Origin: Streptomyces sp. NBC_00483
GTDB lineage: Bacteria; Actinomycetota; Actinomycetes; Streptomycetales; Streptomycetaceae
Reading direction: 5' to 3'
Length of the DNA: 64,000 nt
Assembly: GCF_036013745.1 (NCBI RefSeq)
Contig: NZ_CP107880.1
Location: 310,001-374,000, forward strand
Part shown: in pieces, positions 1 to 9,288 of the stretch
How the letters are laid out: the number at the start of each line of letters is the position of its first letter
Position numbering within the stretch: position 1 is the first letter of the stretch
The notes under the pieces: model-generated
Databases searched by the model: none
Seen by the model: the letters and a program-made list of their open reading frames with translations, nothing else
What the model was told of the DNA's origin: nothing
Position numbers and translations under genes: made by a program

Positions 1-2
1 GC

Positions 3-836
3 TCCACCCCACTCCTGGTGTACCTGCCCAGCTACCTGACCGCGGTCAACAGCCAGTCCACGATGCACGCGGGCATAGACCTGATGATGCTCACCGTTCC
101 CACGGTCGTCTTCCCCCTGGTCACCGGCTACTTGCTGCGCTGGATCCCCATGCGCCACATGGTCACCGCATCGATCGCGTTCATCGCCGCCGGCATTGCA
201 TGGCTGACCATCCTGCACCCCGGCATCAGCAACTGGGCAGCGCTGGGGCCCTATGCGCTGGTGGGCATCGGAGTCGGTGTCTCCTTCGGTGTCATGGACG
301 GCGCCGCCGTCTCCAGCGTCGAGCCGGAGCGAGCGGGCATGGCGGCCGGCATGTTCAACACCATGCGCCTGGCCGGCGAGGCCATCTCCATCGCCGTCGT
401 GGGAAGCCTGCTCGTCACCTTCACCCGCGCGCAGCTGGACGGAAAACTCGACACGTTCCCCGGCCCCTACGGCCACCAACCGGAAGCCCTCGCTAACGCC
501 CTGAACCAGGGCCAGTTGGACAGCCCGGCGAGCACCGTCCCGGAGTCCTCGCGCGCTGCCTTCCGGCAGATCGCCGCCGACGGCTTCACCGACGGACTGC
601 ACAACGCACTGTGGGTGATGGCGGCGTTCGTCGCGACCGCCACCGTCCTGGTGGCCGCCGTCAACGCCCGTCACCACGCACGACAGAAACCGGCGGCCAC
701 GGCGGCCAAGAAGACAACGCCGGACCTCGCTCCCGCGGACGTCATCGAGGCCGGCACCGTGGAGGACCACCACCTGATCGTGGAAGTCCCAGAAACCGCC
801 TCTACTGTGCAAGGCCCCCGCGCCCACGGCGAGTGA
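3..836 (+). CDS. MFS drug-efflux transporter, C-terminal part (5' end outside window)
   Basis: An open frame enters from the left edge and ends at TGA 836, giving about 277 residues of a longer protein. It contains several hydrophobic segments, the basic inter-helix loop LLRWIPMRHMV, and the stretch ERAGMAAGMFNTMRLAGEA that is typical of the distal helices of 14-TM DHA2-type exporters. A last helix (about residues 200-220) is followed by a polar cytoplasmic tail. The substrate cannot be told from this part. The GTG at 18 is not a credible start because the frame stays open upstream of it. Confidence 0.8.
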   Translation, partial: STPLLVYLPSYLTAVNSQSTMHAGIDLMMLTVPTVVFPLVTGYLLRWIPMRHMVTASIAFIAAGIAWLTILHPGISNWAALGPYALVGIGVGVSFGVMDGAAVSSVEPERAGMAAGMFNTMRLAGEAISIAVVGSLLVTFTRAQLDGKLDTFPGPYGHQPEALANALNQGQLDSPASTVPESSRAAFRQIAADGFTDGLHNALWVMAAFVATATVLVAAVNARHHARQKPAATAAKKTTPDLAPADVIEAGTVEDHHLIVEVPETASTVQGPRAHGE

Positions 837-1149
837 AGCAACGACTGCCCACAGCCTCGCCGGCATGCGACGCACGCGTCCGACTCCCGCAAGGGGAGCT
901 GCCCTGTCCGTCCGCAACCGGCGAGCAAGGGTCTGAGGACCGACTTCCCTCAAATCGCGAGCCGCACAAGCACGGAGCAGGGCCCCGCCCGATGAATCTC
1001 AGCTCGTTCTTTAGCCTTCGAGGCTGGCGCGCTCGATGAGGCTTTCGGGTCGCCTGCTCGTCTTCCCGACGTCAGAAGCTGTGTCACCTCCTCGCCGTGA
1101 GTAGCTCTGAATGGCCAGGAGGTCTGTAAGAGACCGAAATCCCAGAAGC
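837..1149. other. Non-coding stretch, nothing recognised
   Basis: About 310 bp between the MFS stop and the terminator. I find no reading frame with convincing codon use, RNA gene or repeat here. Confidence 0.5.
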
Positions 1150-1191
1150 GTGGTCCGCTCGACCCCAGGGCGGGAGGGTCGAGCGGACCAC
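1150..1191. terminator. Strong hairpin, likely bidirectional terminator
   Basis: A perfect 16-bp inverted repeat (1150-1165 with 1176-1191, arm GTGGTCCGCTCGACCC) with a 10-nt loop. It ends 9 bp before the stop codon of the reverse-strand aldo/keto reductase and so sits at the 3' end of that gene. No U-tract is seen, as is usual in Streptomyces. Confidence 0.75.
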
Positions 1192-1200
1192 GTCTGCCAA

Positions 1201-2113
1201 TCAGGCCTGCAGCACACGATCGATCTCGGTGAGCTCGCCCGCCGACAGTGGTCCGAACTCCATCGCCCCGGCGTTCTCCTCCGCCTGGGCAACCGTCCGG
1301 AATCCGGGGATCGGTACCGTGCGCGGACTGCGCGCCCACAACCAAGCCAGCGCCCCCTGAGCGAGAGTACGGCCGCGACTCGTGAGGACGGACCGCGCCG
1401 CCTCCACACGCGCCAACCACTCCGGATCGACGCCGCCACCCACCGCGAACCCCGGCAGCCAGGCGGGCGGAGCGCTGCGGATGTCCGTGGTCGCGAGCGT
1501 GTTGCCCGGCGTGAACTTTCCCGTCAGCAGGCCCATCGCGAGCGGGCTGCGGTTGATGCTCGCGAGGTCGAACTCCTCGCACAGGGCGAGCATTTCGGGC
1601 GCATCCTGCAAGACGTTGCAGCGGTGCTGCACGGCCGCGCAGTGGGGGCCCGCGGCGAAGACGGCCGCGCGCTCCGGGTCATCGGTGCTCCATGCGTACG
1701 CACGGATCAGCCCCTCCCCTACGAGGCCCTCGCAGGCGTCCCGCAGCAGCGCGGCCCGCTCGGGGTCAGCGTCCGACAGATGCAGCTGGTACAGATCCAC
1801 GTAATCGGTACCCAGCCGGGCCAGCGACGCGGTCAACGCCTGCCGCACGTACGCCGGTGAGTCGTCGCCGCCCGTGCGGACCCTGCTCTCCTCGTCGAAG
1901 AGGTTGCCCCACTTGGTGGCCACGACGACGTCCGCCCGTCGCTTGCCCAGCGCCCGCCCCAGCACGCGCTCGCTGTGCCCGGTCCCGTACGCGTCGGCGG
2001 TGTCGAAGAAGGTCACGCCGAGATCCAGCGCACGGCGCACGGCACGCACGGACTCCTCATCATCGACCTCGCCCCAGCCGAGCGGCTCCCCGCCAAGCCC
2101 CTGCCAGGGCCCG
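1201..2113 (-). pseudogene. Aldo/keto reductase, 5'-truncated
   Basis: The reverse-strand frame carries a convincing aldo/keto reductase from GPWQGLGGEPLGWGEVDDEE to the C-terminus. It has the tetrad residues: Asp and Tyr in FDTADAYG, Lys in VATKWGN, His in LYQLH. The NADPH-binding end (SPRTVPIPGFRT) is present. The first β-strand of the barrel, roughly the first 20-25 residues normally preceding GGPWQG, is missing. The frame stays open upstream but turns into unrelated sequence at about 2113. No start codon with a ribosome-binding site precedes the conserved part. I read it as a gene that lost its 5' end in a rearrangement, close to the truncated phosphotransferase next door. A functional short form with an unusual N-terminus is possible but less likely. 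Confidence 0.7.
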
Positions 2114-2184
2114 CGAACGCTAGGAGTTGAAGTGCACGCGAAGGCAACCCCACACACAGCCGACTCGACGGTAGCGTGATCGAC

Positions 2185-2402
2185 ATGACGGGTGAGGGCG
2201 AGACAGCAGAAGGCGAATCCTTGGTCGGCGGCATGGTGAACGCGGGCGCGGTCTTCCGTCACGGTGCCCTGGTGGAACGCCCGGCGCCGTCGACCGCGCG
2301 CGCCCTCCATGCCCATCTCCTCGCGCTCGAAGAGCACGGGTTCGACGCGGCTCCACGTCCGGTCAGTCTCGCTGCGAACGGCCGCGAACAGCTAACCTTC
2401 CC
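2185..2402 (+). pseudogene. Aminoglycoside-phosphotransferase-family protein, N-terminal fragment
   Basis: Starts MTGEGETAEGE and continues into VNAGAVFRHGALVERPAPS and HGFDAAPRPVSLAANGREQL. This matches the N-terminal lobe of small APH-family kinases (a VVRVGDTVRRP...APRP...DGRE pattern). The family normally runs to about 250 residues with an HxDxxxxN catalytic loop; here homology stops at about residue 72 and the frame closes at 2442. A TAGCGT box seven bases before GTG/ATG suggests a leaderless promoter that survives. The 3' end was probably lost to the IS-derived DNA that follows. Confidence 0.55.
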
Positions 2403-2573
2403 CCGGGCAAAGTCGCTCTACCACCGTTTCCGCGCTGGGTGATGACCGAGAGTGCGCTTAGTGGCTGTTGTCGTTCCGAACCTGAGGGCGGTGTTTTGGC
2501 TGGTCAGGCATAGGGGTGGTGGTGTTGTGGGAGTGGTGGCCTGTCGTGCTCATCGCCCCTGGGGAGGTCTCGG

Positions 2574-3077
2574 ATGCCGTCGGTCGTGGGGTTGCTGGAA
2601 CAGCGTGAGCTTGCTGCGCGTCGTCGGGTGGACGAGCTGCGGGAAGACGTCGACCGCGTGCAGGCCGAGTTGGCGGTGGCCGGACGGGACTGGAAGGAGT
2701 GGGCCATTGCCCGGTCACGGGTGGGCGAGGTGCTGGACCCGTCCGAAGAGGCCGACGATTCCGAGCAGGCCGAGGTGACTTCGCCGGCGGCGGCGAAGTC
2801 GCAGGTGCCGGTCTGGCGCGAGGGCCTGGGCTGGCCGGTGCTGTCGGTGGACTACCAGCGCATCCTGCAGGTCCTCGCGGACCGGTGCCGTCTCCATCAA
2901 GGTCCGTTGACCTGCCAGGAGATGGCCGCCTTGTTCAGCCTGGATGCGGCGCCGGCGAAGGTGGAGGCACTGCGCTCGAAAGCGAAGCGTCTGGTGGCAC
3001 GGGGCTGGCTGGCCGAGCGGCAGCCGGGCCGGTTCACCCTCGCCGCGGGGGTTGCCGGGCCAGACGGCGGGTCATGA
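2574..3077 (+). CDS. IS-associated small helical protein of unknown function
   Basis: 167 residues. The N-terminal half (about 1-50) is a charged coiled coil (LLEQRELAARRRVDELREDV). The C-terminal half (about 95-150) looks like a winged-helix or MarR-like HTH (GPLTCQEMAALFSLDAAPAKVEALRSKAKRLVARGWL). I recall small proteins of this kind as passengers beside IS5-type transposases in Streptomyces, and here it overlaps tail-to-tail a transposase remnant on the other strand. Function is unknown; a role in transposition or its control is inference. A preceding GGGGAGGTCTCGG supports the ATG at 2574. Confidence 0.6.
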   Translation: MPSVVGLLEQRELAARRRVDELREDVDRVQAELAVAGRDWKEWAIARSRVGEVLDPSEEADDSEQAEVTSPAAAKSQVPVWREGLGWPVLSVDYQRILQVLADRCRLHQGPLTCQEMAALFSLDAAPAKVEALRSKAKRLVARGWLAERQPGRFTLAAGVAGPDGGS

Positions 3078-3282
3078 GCATCGTCATCGACCAGTAGATC
3101 ATCGCCTCGGCACTGGTAGTGGAGCGTTCGAAGTCGCGGACCAGGCGGCGGCTTCGCATCAGGTGGGCGAAGAACCGCTCGACGATCCACCGCTTGGGCA
3201 GCACCACGAAGCCCCGTAGGTTGTCCATGCGTCCGACGATCGCCAGGACGAAACCGAGCACGGTCAGGCAGTACTCGATCAA
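3034..3282 (-). pseudogene. IS5-family transposase, C-terminal remnant
   Basis: About 80 residues, with RMDNLRGFVVLPKRWIVERF followed by FAHLMRSRRLVRDFERSTTS and then AEAMIYWSMTMLMTRRLAR. This is the conserved DDE C-terminal block (RWxVER...W/F...RRLxRDYE) of IS5-like transposases, including the catalytic Glu in WIVERF. The two upstream catalytic Asp regions are absent, so the element cannot transpose by itself. Confidence 0.75.
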
Positions 3283-3401
3283 GGACTACATAGGCAAGGC
3301 CGGAAGCTTCTCTCGCGTGGCCCGCTATCGCACTTGACCAAGGACGACTCACCCGGCACTTCGGATGTGCCAGAATCTCATCTACGGGGTCGAGAACAGC
3401 G

Positions 3402-3986
3402 TCAGATGACTCGTCGTGGGGTGGGCGGCTTTTCCTGGTTGAGGTGAGCGCGAGCGGCAGCCGTGAACTCGTCGATCACCTCGAGCATGAGCAGCCGCGG
3501 ACGGGGTCCAGGGGGCAGCTCCAGCCCTCTGTTCAGACGTTCGAGGAAGTTGGGCCCCACTGGTTCTCGCCCCGCGTTACGGGCATGGTCCTTCGCTCTT
3601 TGTGCAAGTTCGGAGATCTCTCTTGGGCCCTCAAGATCTATGACAGCGGCCGCGGAACGGACCGGCTCGAGAGGGACAGCAGCTCGGATCTGTGATGCTC
3701 GCCGGTAAACCCGTTCACGACTGGCATCATCCTCCTCCTCGAACAGGCCCGGTCCGACCTGACGCCAGGCAACGTCCTGGCAGGCCCCGATCTCGGTTTG
3801 GTCTGCGTAGTCCCGGATTGCGGAGGGGAACCCAGCGTAGGCATCTCGTTGGTGTTGCCGGCGTACCGCATCGACAGCTCCGCGGTAGGCGCTGCGACCC
3901 TGGACGCGACCTGCCGCGTAAGCGGCGCCAGCGGCCAGCAGAGCAACGGGAGTTGGGATGATTGCGGCGAGCACGGCAGCGTCCAT
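3402..3986 (-). CDS. Hypothetical protein with one N-terminal membrane segment
   Basis: 194 residues from ATG 3986, chosen because AGGGAG lies 8 bp upstream. Residues about 2-22 (DAAVLAAIIPTPVALLAAGA) form a hydrophobic segment followed by a charged, helical, soluble region. This suggests a single-pass membrane protein with the bulk in the cytoplasm. I recall similar proteins in many Streptomyces genomes but no function. No partner is seen nearby. Confidence 0.65.
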   Translation of the reverse strand: MDAAVLAAIIPTPVALLAAGAAYAAGRVQGRSAYRGAVDAVRRQHQRDAYAGFPSAIRDYADQTEIGACQDVAWRQVGPGLFEEEDDASRERVYRRASQIRAAVPLEPVRSAAAVIDLEGPREISELAQRAKDHARNAGREPVGPNFLERLNRGLELPPGPRPRLLMLEVIDEFTAAARAHLNQEKPPTPRRVI

Positions 3987-4974
3987 GAGGTGCTCCCTTG
4001 CCACACCTCACACGCGGATAAACCGATATGGCCAACGGCAGCTCTATCTGAGCATGACGGATAGATGGGCCGTGGCCGTGTCACCGGGCCGGAAGAGGGC
4101 GAATGCCTCGCCGACTTCTTACTCCTCGCCGACTGAAGGCCGTCATGGCTTCGGGAGCGAATCTCGGCCCCACCTACCGACGAGCACCGGCCCCACCGCC
4201 GTTTCGCGGGAGGCGGTTCCAGCGAGTTCTGGCTCCACCCGGCGACCAGGCCAGCCAGCTCCCAGCGCTCGTATGACAGGTTGCGGGAATCCCCGTCGCG
4301 CGGGTTCATGTTTCCCTACGTCCTCCCCTGGGAGCGGGCGATCCCGTCCAGGGGGTGAAAGCCCCAGAGCCGGGCCGAGTTGGGAGGAGCCAGAACATCC
4401 CCCCGTATTACCGTGAAACAACCCCAAACCCCCCGCTAGCCTAACGGTCTCGGCAAGGGTAAGACCGCCACCACTCTGCAGCAGGGTTCGGGCAATGACG
4501 ACCTTGCCCTCCACCACCTCGGAGGAGGGCAACCACCTTGGCCAAGCACTGGCGGCTGGCACCACCACCGCGGGCAAGCCCTACCTCGTCATCGGCGTCC
4601 CGAGAACCAGGGCGACATCGTGGACGCAGGCGCCGGCCACCACCTGCGCGGCGACAACGTCGAGGTCCTCAACCTGCCTACACCCCCGAACAAGCCGCAA
4701 CGACAGGCTAGTTGACGCGATCAGGCGTTACGAAAGATCGAGGTGAAGGCCCGTCGGGTAGCAGCATCGGAGCTCGACGGCTCTGGTGCACGTTCCGATG
4801 AAACTGTCAGTGGTACCAGTCATAATCACCGGCGCGCATCGTTCGTCGGTCATCGCTCGCTCGGGATGGCATGCATCGGAAGTGCCGAATGGGAGCGCCT
4901 TGATCGACGGCGCCGTCGCCGTCGCGGAGGATGTCCGGAGCGCCAGTACGACGGCGAGTTCCTGTGCGGTGCGA
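3987..4974. other. Almost 1 kb without a supportable gene
   Basis: No frame here shows sustained codon bias or recognised homology. A weak trace of a degenerate ParA-like P-loop around 4440-4490 was considered and not accepted. Confidence 0.5.
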
Positions 4975-5006
4975 GGGCGGCGCCTCGGACGTGCGGGGCG
5001 CCGCCC
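4975..5006. terminator. Hairpin terminator after the carboxylesterase
   Basis: Perfect 10-bp arms GGGCGGCGCC (4975-4984) and GGCGCCGCCC (4997-5006) with a 12-nt loop, just beyond the stop of the reverse-strand esterase. Confidence 0.7.
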
Positions 5007-5013
5007 GTGAACG

Positions 5014-6528
5014 TCACATCGGGTCGCCCAGCGGCCACCAGGTGCCGGGGGTCCAGTCGTGGTCCGCCCACAACCGGCCGTAGAGCGGGTTCCCGGCATC
5101 CGGCACGATCCGGGAAGGCACGTCCAACAGGAGGGTGGCACGGTCGGTGCGGTCGTACGCGGGCCAGTCGGGCAGTTGCCGGGAGGAAGGTGGGTCGCCA
5201 AGGCCGAAGGTGGCGAACGCCTCTCGAAATCCCTGTGCCACCGCGGCCGTCGCCGGATCGGCGAACTGGGCGAGGCCGAACGCGTACGCCATGTCCGAGC
5301 CGTGGGTGTACCAGTCCTGTTCAGGTGCTCCGGGTGTCGGGGCGTGGAAGCGGTAGTGCCAGACGGGCGCGTGCCGCGCCTGGGCGTCGAGCAGCCGTAG
5401 CGTGGGAGCCCCGTAGCGCTCGTCGGACATGAAGGCGCCCAGCCATCGGTCCCGACCGCCGTCCGGGTACTGCGCGGCATACGTGTCGAACGCCTGCTGA
5501 TCCCGGCCCGGGAACACGTCTCGCAGTACCGCTTCGGCCTGGCCCAGGGCGCTGGGCTCGTTCGCGGTGTACGTGCCGCTCTCGTTGTCGGCGACGCCCG
5601 CGACCAGCGGAATTCCTGCCGCCCGACCCGCGGCGAGTGCCTGTGTGGGCCGCAGCGGCAGGACGGGGTCACCCACGGTGGGGCGCCAGATCCAGGTGGC
5701 CCGCAGGCCCTCACCGAGTGCGTACTGCGCCTCGGTGATTTCCTTGGTCGGGGCGTCCCGGATTCGTCGGAGGTCTCCTCCGGGCAGGTCGAGCTGCTCA
5801 ATGAACCGTCGGGCCAAGGCGGTTGTGGCCTGCGGGGAGGCCGTGTGGTCGCCGCCGGAGTGGCTGATGCCCCGCCGGAACAGGCCCTCGGCGGCCGGGG
5901 AGGCCATCAGGTTGATGACACTCTTGCCGCCCGCCGAAACTCCCTGGACGGTGACGTTGTCCGGATCGCCGCCGAAGGCCGCTATGTTCTCCCGCACCCA
6001 GCGCAGTGCGGCGATCTGGTCCAGCAGAGCACAGTTGGCCGCGTCCGCGAAGCCGGCACCGAGCAGGCCGCCCAGGTTGAGGAACCCGAGAGCACCGAGA
6101 CGGTAGTTGAGGGTGACCATGACGACACCGTTGCGGACGACGGACGCGCAGTCGCCGACGAACCCGGCCCCGGAGCCGAGATGGAAGCCTCCGCCGTGGA
6201 TCCAGACCCGCACCGGAAGCGGTTCCTCGGCGTCGGCCGGGGCGGACACGTTGAGGTAGAGGCAGTCCTCGGAGGTGGGCAGGTCGTCGTCGGTGAACGG
6301 GGCGCCGAACGGCCCCGGCGGCAGTTCGACCGCCGCCTGTGGGGCTCGTCCGCCCCACTGGGAGGCGTCGCGGACCCCGCTCCACGGCTCCTCGGCGCGC
6401 GGCGCGGCCCAGCGCAGCGGTCCGACCGGCGGACGCGCGTAGGGGATGCCGCGCCAGGCGCGGATGTCGTCGTACTCGATGCCGCGGACGGCGCCGGACC
6501 TGGTCTGCACGACTGTCGTGACGGTCAT
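5014..6528 (-). CDS. Type B carboxylesterase/lipase
   Basis: 504 residues; ATG 6528 was chosen because GAAAGAAG lies just upstream. It is an α/β-hydrolase of the carboxylesterase type B family. It shows the N-terminal RGIPYARPPVGPLRW signature, the EDCLYLNV motif, the oxyanion-hole HGGGF, the nucleophile elbow GVSAGG (Ser about residue 196), an acid region NESG and the His in YTHGSD. No signal peptide is seen, so it is probably cytoplasmic. It lies downstream of the Lrp regulator on the same strand (about 60 bp gap) and may be co-transcribed. With the divergent transporter and amidohydrolase it may serve uptake and hydrolysis of an ester or amide substrate; that is inference. Confidence 0.85.
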   Translation of the reverse strand: MTVTTVVQTRSGAVRGIEYDDIRAWRGIPYARPPVGPLRWAAPRAEEPWSGVRDASQWGGRAPQAAVELPPGPFGAPFTDDDLPTSEDCLYLNVSAPADAEEPLPVRVWIHGGGFHLGSGAGFVGDCASVVRNGVVMVTLNYRLGALGFLNLGGLLGAGFADAANCALLDQIAALRWVRENIAAFGGDPDNVTVQGVSAGGKSVINLMASPAAEGLFRRGISHSGGDHTASPQATTALARRFIEQLDLPGGDLRRIRDAPTKEITEAQYALGEGLRATWIWRPTVGDPVLPLRPTQALAAGRAAGIPLVAGVADNESGTYTANEPSALGQAEAVLRDVFPGRDQQAFDTYAAQYPDGGRDRWLGAFMSDERYGAPTLRLLDAQARHAPVWHYRFHAPTPGAPEQDWYTHGSDMAYAFGLAQFADPATAAVAQGFREAFATFGLGDPPSSRQLPDWPAYDRTDRATLLLDVPSRIVPDAGNPLYGRLWADHDWTPGTWWPLGDPM

Positions 6529-6590
6529 GGGCTTCTTTCGGTCGGGAGTTCGCACGGGGGTTCATACGGGGAGTTCGTACGGGAGTGGCC

Positions 6591-7640
6591 TCAGAGGCGG
6601 AGGTCGGCCCCGGTCGGCAGGCAGGTCTGCCTGCTCCACAGGTCCGCGACGACGGTCGACCGGGCGCGGCCCTGGCTGTCGAGCAGCCGGGCGCTGTGCT
6701 TGACCGGGCGGAGTGTCACCGCGCGGTCCATCACCGTGAGTTCCGGCGCCCGATGGGCGATCTCCGCCTCCAGATGGCCGAGTTCGTGCAGCGAGGGGAG
6801 CCAGGCGACGCAGATCACGTTGCTGGAGCCTGCCACCGCGACCGCGAGGCGGGTCCGCGGAAGGCGGGAGAGGGCCTGACCGGCAGCCGCCAGATGCTGG
6901 GGCGAAGTGGCCGCCCACAGCGTCACGGTCACCGGTAGGCCGACCGCGGCTCGGGACACCTCGCAGCGCAGTTGCACGGTCCGGGTGGCGAGCAGGCGGC
7001 GCAGCCGCCGGGCGGCCGTGGTGATGCCGACGCCGAGCAGTTTGGAGAGTTCGGTCGCGCTCACCCGCCCGTCCCGGCTGAGTTCCATCATGATGTGGCG
7101 GTCCAACTCGTCGCGCAGGCTCGGGGGTTCCGCCGAATGCGCGGTGTCCGCGCCCAACTCCCGCTGGGCCGCCGCATCCAGCGCGCCGAGCCGCCAGCCG
7201 GCGCCGTCGGTGAAGCCGTCGGTGAAGATGCTCGTCCGGGTCGCCCGGACGCCCGGCAGCAGCCGCAGCCGACCGGAGATGTAGCCGGCCAGCGCGGCCA
7301 GGTCGGGAGCGCTGACGGTGAGCAGCAGGTCCCGGCCGCCCGCCGTCTCCTCGACGGTAAAGGCCTCCGGGTCCTGCGCGATCGCGGCCGCGACCTCCTG
7401 TGTCCGGGCGGCGTCGCAGTCGATCTCCACCAGGGCGCCGGCCAGTTGGTCCAGTGCCCCCGACGGATAGCCGGTGACCCAGCCCAGGCCCTCGTCGGCC
7501 AGCCGTCGCCAGCGCCGGGTCGCGGTGGCCGCGTCGGTGCCGAGCGCCTTGCCCACCGCCGCCCACGGGGCGCGCGGGCTGACCTGAAGGGCGTTCAAGA
7601 GGGCGAGGTCCGTTTCGTCCAGGTCGGCAGAGACCGGCAA
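6591..7640 (-). CDS. Lrp/AsnC-family regulator with two fused modules
   Basis: 349 residues, about twice the usual 150 of an Lrp/AsnC protein. The first module has an HTH (LDETDLALLNALQVSPRAPW) and a RAM-like region. The second starts near residue 185 with another HTH (LDRHIMMELSRDGRVSATEL then SKLLGVGITTAARRLRRLL) and ends in a RAM-like ligand domain. Double-length Lrp proteins are common in actinomycetes. The gene is divergent from the MFS/amidohydrolase pair across 104 bp, so it is the likely regulator of that pair, probably responding to an amino acid or its derivative. Confidence 0.85.
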   Translation of the reverse strand: MPVSADLDETDLALLNALQVSPRAPWAAVGKALGTDAATATRRWRRLADEGLGWVTGYPSGALDQLAGALVEIDCDAARTQEVAAAIAQDPEAFTVEETAGGRDLLLTVSAPDLAALAGYISGRLRLLPGVRATRTSIFTDGFTDGAGWRLGALDAAAQRELGADTAHSAEPPSLRDELDRHIMMELSRDGRVSATELSKLLGVGITTAARRLRRLLATRTVQLRCEVSRAAVGLPVTVTLWAATSPQHLAAAGQALSRLPRTRLAVAVAGSSNVICVAWLPSLHELGHLEAEIAHRAPELTVMDRAVTLRPVKHSARLLDSQGRARSTVVADLWSRQTCLPTGADLRL

Positions 7641-7744
7641 CTGAGGCTCCTAAATAGCAAGATCCCGCGGAATTGAGGCGATGGAACAGCGGATTGCTAG
7701 CTTCTGTCAATCTCGACGACCGAAGTTCGCGATCGGAGTCCGTC
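7641..7744. promoter_or_regulatory. Divergent control region, Lrp regulator / MFS operon
   Basis: 104 bp between the two start codons. It contains AT-richer stretches (TAAATAGCAAGATCC, AATTGAGGCGATGG, ATTGCTAGCTTCTG) in otherwise GC-rich DNA, as expected for back-to-back promoters. No operator could be assigned with confidence. Confidence 0.5.
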
Positions 7745-9229
7745 ATGTCCCGTACCGGGTCCAGTTCCGTCAGCGCTCCTCCATCCGCCCCATCCGCTCC
7801 GGGCGCCGCGGGTTCACTCCGGGTGGTGGGCCTCCTCGTCCTCATCGAACTCGTCAGCGGCATCGTGCAGGGAATGATGGGCACCCTCACGCCAGCCATC
7901 GGCGCCCACTTCCAGGTCAGTGCCTCCGCGCTGACCTGGGCGAACACCGTCTTCTTCGTCAGCGCGGCGATCTGGGTCCCGCTGCTCAGCCGACTCGGCG
8001 ACATCCACGGTCACCGCAAACTGCTGCGCGTCGCCCTCTCACTCTTCGCGGTGGGTGCCATCGTGATCGCCGCCGCGCCGAACTTCTCCGTACTGCTCGT
8101 CGGCCGCGTGCTGGAGGCGGGACTGCTGGCGCTGCTCCCTCTCGACATGGCGCTGGTACGCGACCGGGTCGAGGCGGGCCGGGCGCGCGCCGGCATCGGT
8201 CTCCTGATCGGCGTGCTGACCGGCGGCGTCTCGCTGGGGCTTGTGCTCGGATCAGTGCTGTCCAGCGCGTTGGGTTCGCTGACGGCGGTGCTGTGGGTGC
8301 CCGCCGTGGCGACCGTCCTGTGTCTGGTGGTCCCGTTCTTCCTGATCCCGGAGTCCGTGCGGCGGGCCCAGGCGCGCATCGACTGGACGGGCACGGCCGG
8401 GCTGTGCCTCTTTCTGGTCACTCTGCTGCTCGGTGTCGGCGAGGGCCCTTCGTGGGGTTGGGGCTCCGCGCTCACCATCGGCATGCTGGTGCTGTCCGCC
8501 GTGCTGCTGATCGGCTTCGTCGTGGTCGAGCGGGGCACCGCGGAGCCGGCGGTCGACGTCCGGCGACTCGGCCGACCGCGGATGCTGGTGCTCTTCCTCG
8601 CCGCCTGGCTGGTCGGCGGCGCCTCTTTCGGCTCGCAGACGGCGCTGGCCACCTTCCTGTCCGCGCAGCCCGACCGGTTCGGGTACGGACTCGGAATCGG
8701 CACCACCTCGCTGGGCTGGTTCATGCTGCCCATGGGCCTGGCCGCGGTGGTCGGCGCCTCGGTGGTCAACCGGGCCGGAACCGTGGTCGGCCACCGCGCC
8801 TCGCTGTGCGTCTCGCTCGCGGTCATGGGGCTCGGCTTCGGCGGAATGGCGATGTGGCACGCGAGCCGGGGCGAGTTCATGGCCCTGTCTATCGTGATGG
8901 GCTTCGGTAACGGGGCCGCGATCGCCGCGCTTCCGGCGGCCATCCTCGAGCGCTCCACCGAGACCGAGAGCGGCATCAATGCCGGCCTCTACAACACGCT
9001 GCGGACGGTGGGCGGTTCGGTCACCGGCGCGATATTCGGCGCGGTGCTCTCCTCGCTCCTCATCCCGCACACCTCCGTTCCCCGGGCCGCCGCGTACACC
9101 ACCGTCCTGTGGCTCGCCGCCGCGGCCTGCGGACTCGCCGCGCTGCTCACCCTGGCCGCCCGCCGGGTCACCACGGCCGCCGCGGACCAGCCCGCCACCG
9201 CCGCCCCCGAGTCACTGACCACCGCCTGA
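7745..9229 (+). CDS. MFS transporter (DHA2-like)
   Basis: 494 residues from ATG 7745, preceded by a serine/proline-rich cytoplasmic head. About 14 hydrophobic helices follow. Recognisable parts are TLTPAIGAHFQVSASALTWA in helix 1-2 and the motif A-like loop RLGDIHGHRKLL. Near the C-terminus is SGINAGLYNTLRTVGGSV, the counterpart of motif C in this family. It lies 59 bp upstream of the amidohydrolase and is divergent from the Lrp regulator. It probably moves the substrate or product of that enzyme across the membrane, but direction cannot be told. Confidence 0.85.
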   Translation: MSRTGSSSVSAPPSAPSAPGAAGSLRVVGLLVLIELVSGIVQGMMGTLTPAIGAHFQVSASALTWANTVFFVSAAIWVPLLSRLGDIHGHRKLLRVALSLFAVGAIVIAAAPNFSVLLVGRVLEAGLLALLPLDMALVRDRVEAGRARAGIGLLIGVLTGGVSLGLVLGSVLSSALGSLTAVLWVPAVATVLCLVVPFFLIPESVRRAQARIDWTGTAGLCLFLVTLLLGVGEGPSWGWGSALTIGMLVLSAVLLIGFVVVERGTAEPAVDVRRLGRPRMLVLFLAAWLVGGASFGSQTALATFLSAQPDRFGYGLGIGTTSLGWFMLPMGLAAVVGASVVNRAGTVVGHRASLCVSLAVMGLGFGGMAMWHASRGEFMALSIVMGFGNGAAIAALPAAILERSTETESGINAGLYNTLRTVGGSVTGAIFGAVLSSLLIPHTSVPRAAAYTTVLWLAAAACGLAALLTLAARRVTTAAADQPATAAPESLTTA

Positions 9230-9288
9230 GCCCAGGCCGACCGAAACACCGACACCGTAAAGACGAGCACAGACGAGAAGGACGCACC

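Noticed and set aside
4440..4715. Degenerate ParA-like gene (LGKGKTATT, LGQALAAG, GDNVEVLNLP)
   Set aside because: Matches are short, in different frames and without supporting codon bias; chance cannot be excluded.
4743..4960. Possible short gene before the carboxylesterase terminator
   Set aside because: No ribosome-binding site, no family, and all frames have mixed codon use.
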